Assembly (NCBI GenBank): GCA_041165405.1
Contig: JBEANL010000004.1
Location: 1-64,000 of the forward strand
Source of the DNA: Methylopumilus sp009926035
GTDB lineage: Bacteria; Pseudomonadota; Gammaproteobacteria; Burkholderiales; Methylophilaceae
Length of the DNA: 64,000 nt
Direction of reading: 5' to 3'
The notes beneath the pieces were generated by a model. It had not been told where the DNA came from. It did not search any database and saw only the letters and a list, made by a program, of their open reading frames with translations. This document shows positions 62,917-64,000 of the stretch, one piece after another. The first letter of the stretch is position 1, and every line of letters starts with the position of its first letter. Both the position numbers and the translations under genes were made by a program.

Positions 62917-64000
62917 TGCTTCTTTTGCTCAAATTGAAGTATTCGTTCAGGAAGCCTTAAGATCGGCTTAACCTGACAATAAGCCATGTCTTTTTCGCGT
63001 GTAAATTTGATAGCTGCATTGCCCGATTCGTAACTTTTAACAGCCTCATCAATACGGTATTTCCAGAAGCCGATTAAATCATCCCAAGATTGGTAGTCGA
63101 TAGCAGCAGCATCTTTGATACCTTGAAGCAGACCTCTATCTCGACCGATACCAATCCATTGAGGTTTTGGTGAATTAATAATGCCAATCGCAATGGCATC
63201 AATAGGTTTATTTGAGGCAAAGAGGGCATAAAAGGGCATCTGGAGCTCACCATAAGCATTTAAAAACCATTCGTTTATCGTTTTTGTTGCCCCAGATTTG
63301 TAATCAATCACAATGTTTTTTTGATTCACTTCATCGATACGATCAATTTTGATATTAAAGTTAAGGCAACCTAGATGAATAGGTATATTTTTTTCCGTCT
63401 CTTTGACTTCAAAGTCTCCTCTTTTTAATTCATGTTGAATCCATTTTTCAAGGTAGCTTATTAAGCGTATTTCTTCGATATTAAAAAATTCAGGCAAGAT
63501 TCTGGGATATTTTTTCTTTTCTATAGCTATATTTTTATGTGTAATCGATTGTATTTTTTTTGCCAGCTCTTTTTCATTTAAAGCCCTTACTAGAGACGCT
63601 GAGTTATTTTCTGTCCAGAATTGTTCTAGCGTTTTATGAAAGAGATTTCCGCGTATTCTAGTAGTTAAATTTTCCTCATCTTCTTCTTCTATTTTTCTGG
63701 CGCCAAGTCTAAACTCATAAAATGCCCAAGCAGGGCAGATGGATTGTGCTTCAAGTAATTTTATGCCCGATTTAACCGTCTGCTGTACTTTAATATTAGT
63801 TGAAGTACTATCTTCAATATATTCTATAAACTCATGATTAAATTCATTTTTTTTAAATTTAAAATTGATATCTTCAAGTAATTTCGAAGATACAAAATCA
63901 TGTAATGTTGGCGATGGAAATATCTCTTCTTCACCCATTTTTTTGGCATAGGAAAGTGTTACAAAAGGCGATGTATGGGTAAATTTGTCTAAAATTTTTG
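62913..64000 (-). CDS. AddB-like PD-(D/E)XK nuclease, C-terminal part (cut by window edge)
   Basis: C-terminal part of a larger AddB-type protein: the frame stays open upstream of the internal ATG at 63938 all the way to the window edge (reading LDKFTHTSPFVTLSYAKKMG), so that ATG is not the real start. The visible 362 residues hold a RecB-type nuclease domain: CPAWAFYEFRLGAR, IRGNLFHKTLEQFW, the catalytic IVIDYKSGATK and GELQMPFYALFA. Only one cysteine of the AddB iron-sulfur set is evident near CPAW, so a cluster is doubtful. Coupled to the helicase gene downstream. Confidence 0.85.
   Translation of the reverse strand, partial: KILDKFTHTSPFVTLSYAKKMGEEEIFPSPTLHDFVSSKLLEDINFKFKKNEFNHEFIEYIEDSTSTNIKVQQTVKSGIKLLEAQSICPAWAFYEFRLGARKIEEEDEENLTTRIRGNLFHKTLEQFWTENNSASLVRALNEKELAKKIQSITHKNIAIEKKKYPRILPEFFNIEEIRLISYLEKWIQHELKRGDFEVKETEKNIPIHLGCLNFNIKIDRIDEVNQKNIVIDYKSGATKTINEWFLNAYGELQMPFYALFASNKPIDAIAIGIINSPKPQWIGIGRDRGLLQGIKDAAAIDYQSWDDLIGFWKYRIDEAVKSYESGNAAIKFTREKDMAYCQVKPILRLPERILQFEQKKQ

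Noticed and set aside
63938..63940. ATG at 63938 as the start of the PD-(D/E)XK nuclease gene
   Set aside because: The frame stays open upstream to the window edge with plausible coding sequence, and the domain is only the C-terminal part of AddB-type proteins. The gene is treated as partial.
1..64000. Mobile elements, CRISPR arrays, toxin-antitoxin modules, prophage or defence islands
   Set aside because: No transposase, integrase, repeat-spacer array, terminal inverted repeats or small toxin-antitoxin pairs were seen. All genes are core housekeeping or methylotrophy types with uniform base composition by eye.

Overview
This window is a dense, AT-rich bacterial chromosome segment. The nearest fit is a streamlined methylotrophic betaproteobacterium of the Methylophilaceae (OM43 / Candidatus Methylopumilus type). 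That placement is an inference from gene content and order: betaproteobacterial blocks (pyrG-kdsA-eno-ftsB, tyrA-aroA-cmk-rpsA-ihfB, lapB-pyrF, metG opposite apbC), a complete mxaRSACKL methanol dehydrogenase maturation cluster, and zwf-gnd-pgl genes of the oxidative ribulose monophosphate cycle. Nearly all of the window is coding. Only one gap exceeds 300 bases. I see no tRNA or rRNA genes, insertion sequences, prophage or CRISPR array.

Layout. 1-567: the N-terminal part of a phosphomannomutase/phosphoglucomutase and iscX (minus). 699-8773: glyA, nrdR, ribD, a TatD-family nuclease, an AT-rich gap with tandem DnaA boxes, then pyrG-kdsA-eno-ftsB (plus). 8770-15045: a seven-gene minus-strand operon mxaR-mxaS-mxaA-mxaC-mxaK-mxaL-ygfZ. 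15206-16978: fabA-fabB. 16975-22704: an Mth938-like gene (minus), then alaA-hom-thrC-thyA-folA (plus). 22697-28836: an AdiA-like decarboxylase, dcd, a terminator, zwf, gnd, and pgl diverging. 28833-33912: apbC facing away from metG, then pyrF and lapB. 34000-40369: bpt-aat and the tyrA-aroA-cmk-rpsA-ihfB block (minus). 40407-44115: TraB/GumN, a SpoU methyltransferase, hslO, gluQ, DUF3301. 44356-50087: amt, ispD, ispF, an ABC exporter, a Smr-domain gene, trxB. 50256-64000: ftsK, lolA, rarA, serS, rpiA, mfd, and an AddAB-like helicase/nuclease pair running off the window.

How the genes work together. Most are core housekeeping: nucleotides (pyrG, thyA, folA, dcd, pyrF, cmk), amino acids (alaA, hom, thrC, aroA, tyrA), the cell envelope (kdsA, fabA, fabB, lapB, lolA, ispD, ispF), division (ftsB, ftsK), translation, and DNA repair. 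The methylotrophic signature is carried by the mxa maturation genes (periplasmic methanol dehydrogenase assembly), zwf-gnd-pgl with rpiA (formaldehyde oxidation through glucose-6-phosphate), and glyA (one-carbon units). No methanol dehydrogenase structural gene lies in the window.

The points most worth a second look are: six convergent gene pairs whose stop codons interlock in the same four bases; a LolA chaperone fused to an NTF2-like domain; an mxa operon ending in ygfZ with palindromes at its predicted promoter; tandem DnaA boxes upstream of pyrG; two NtrC-like sites upstream of amt; and a predicted leaderless lapB transcript. I saw no clearly undescribed multi-gene system; the novelty here lies in architecture and regulation.
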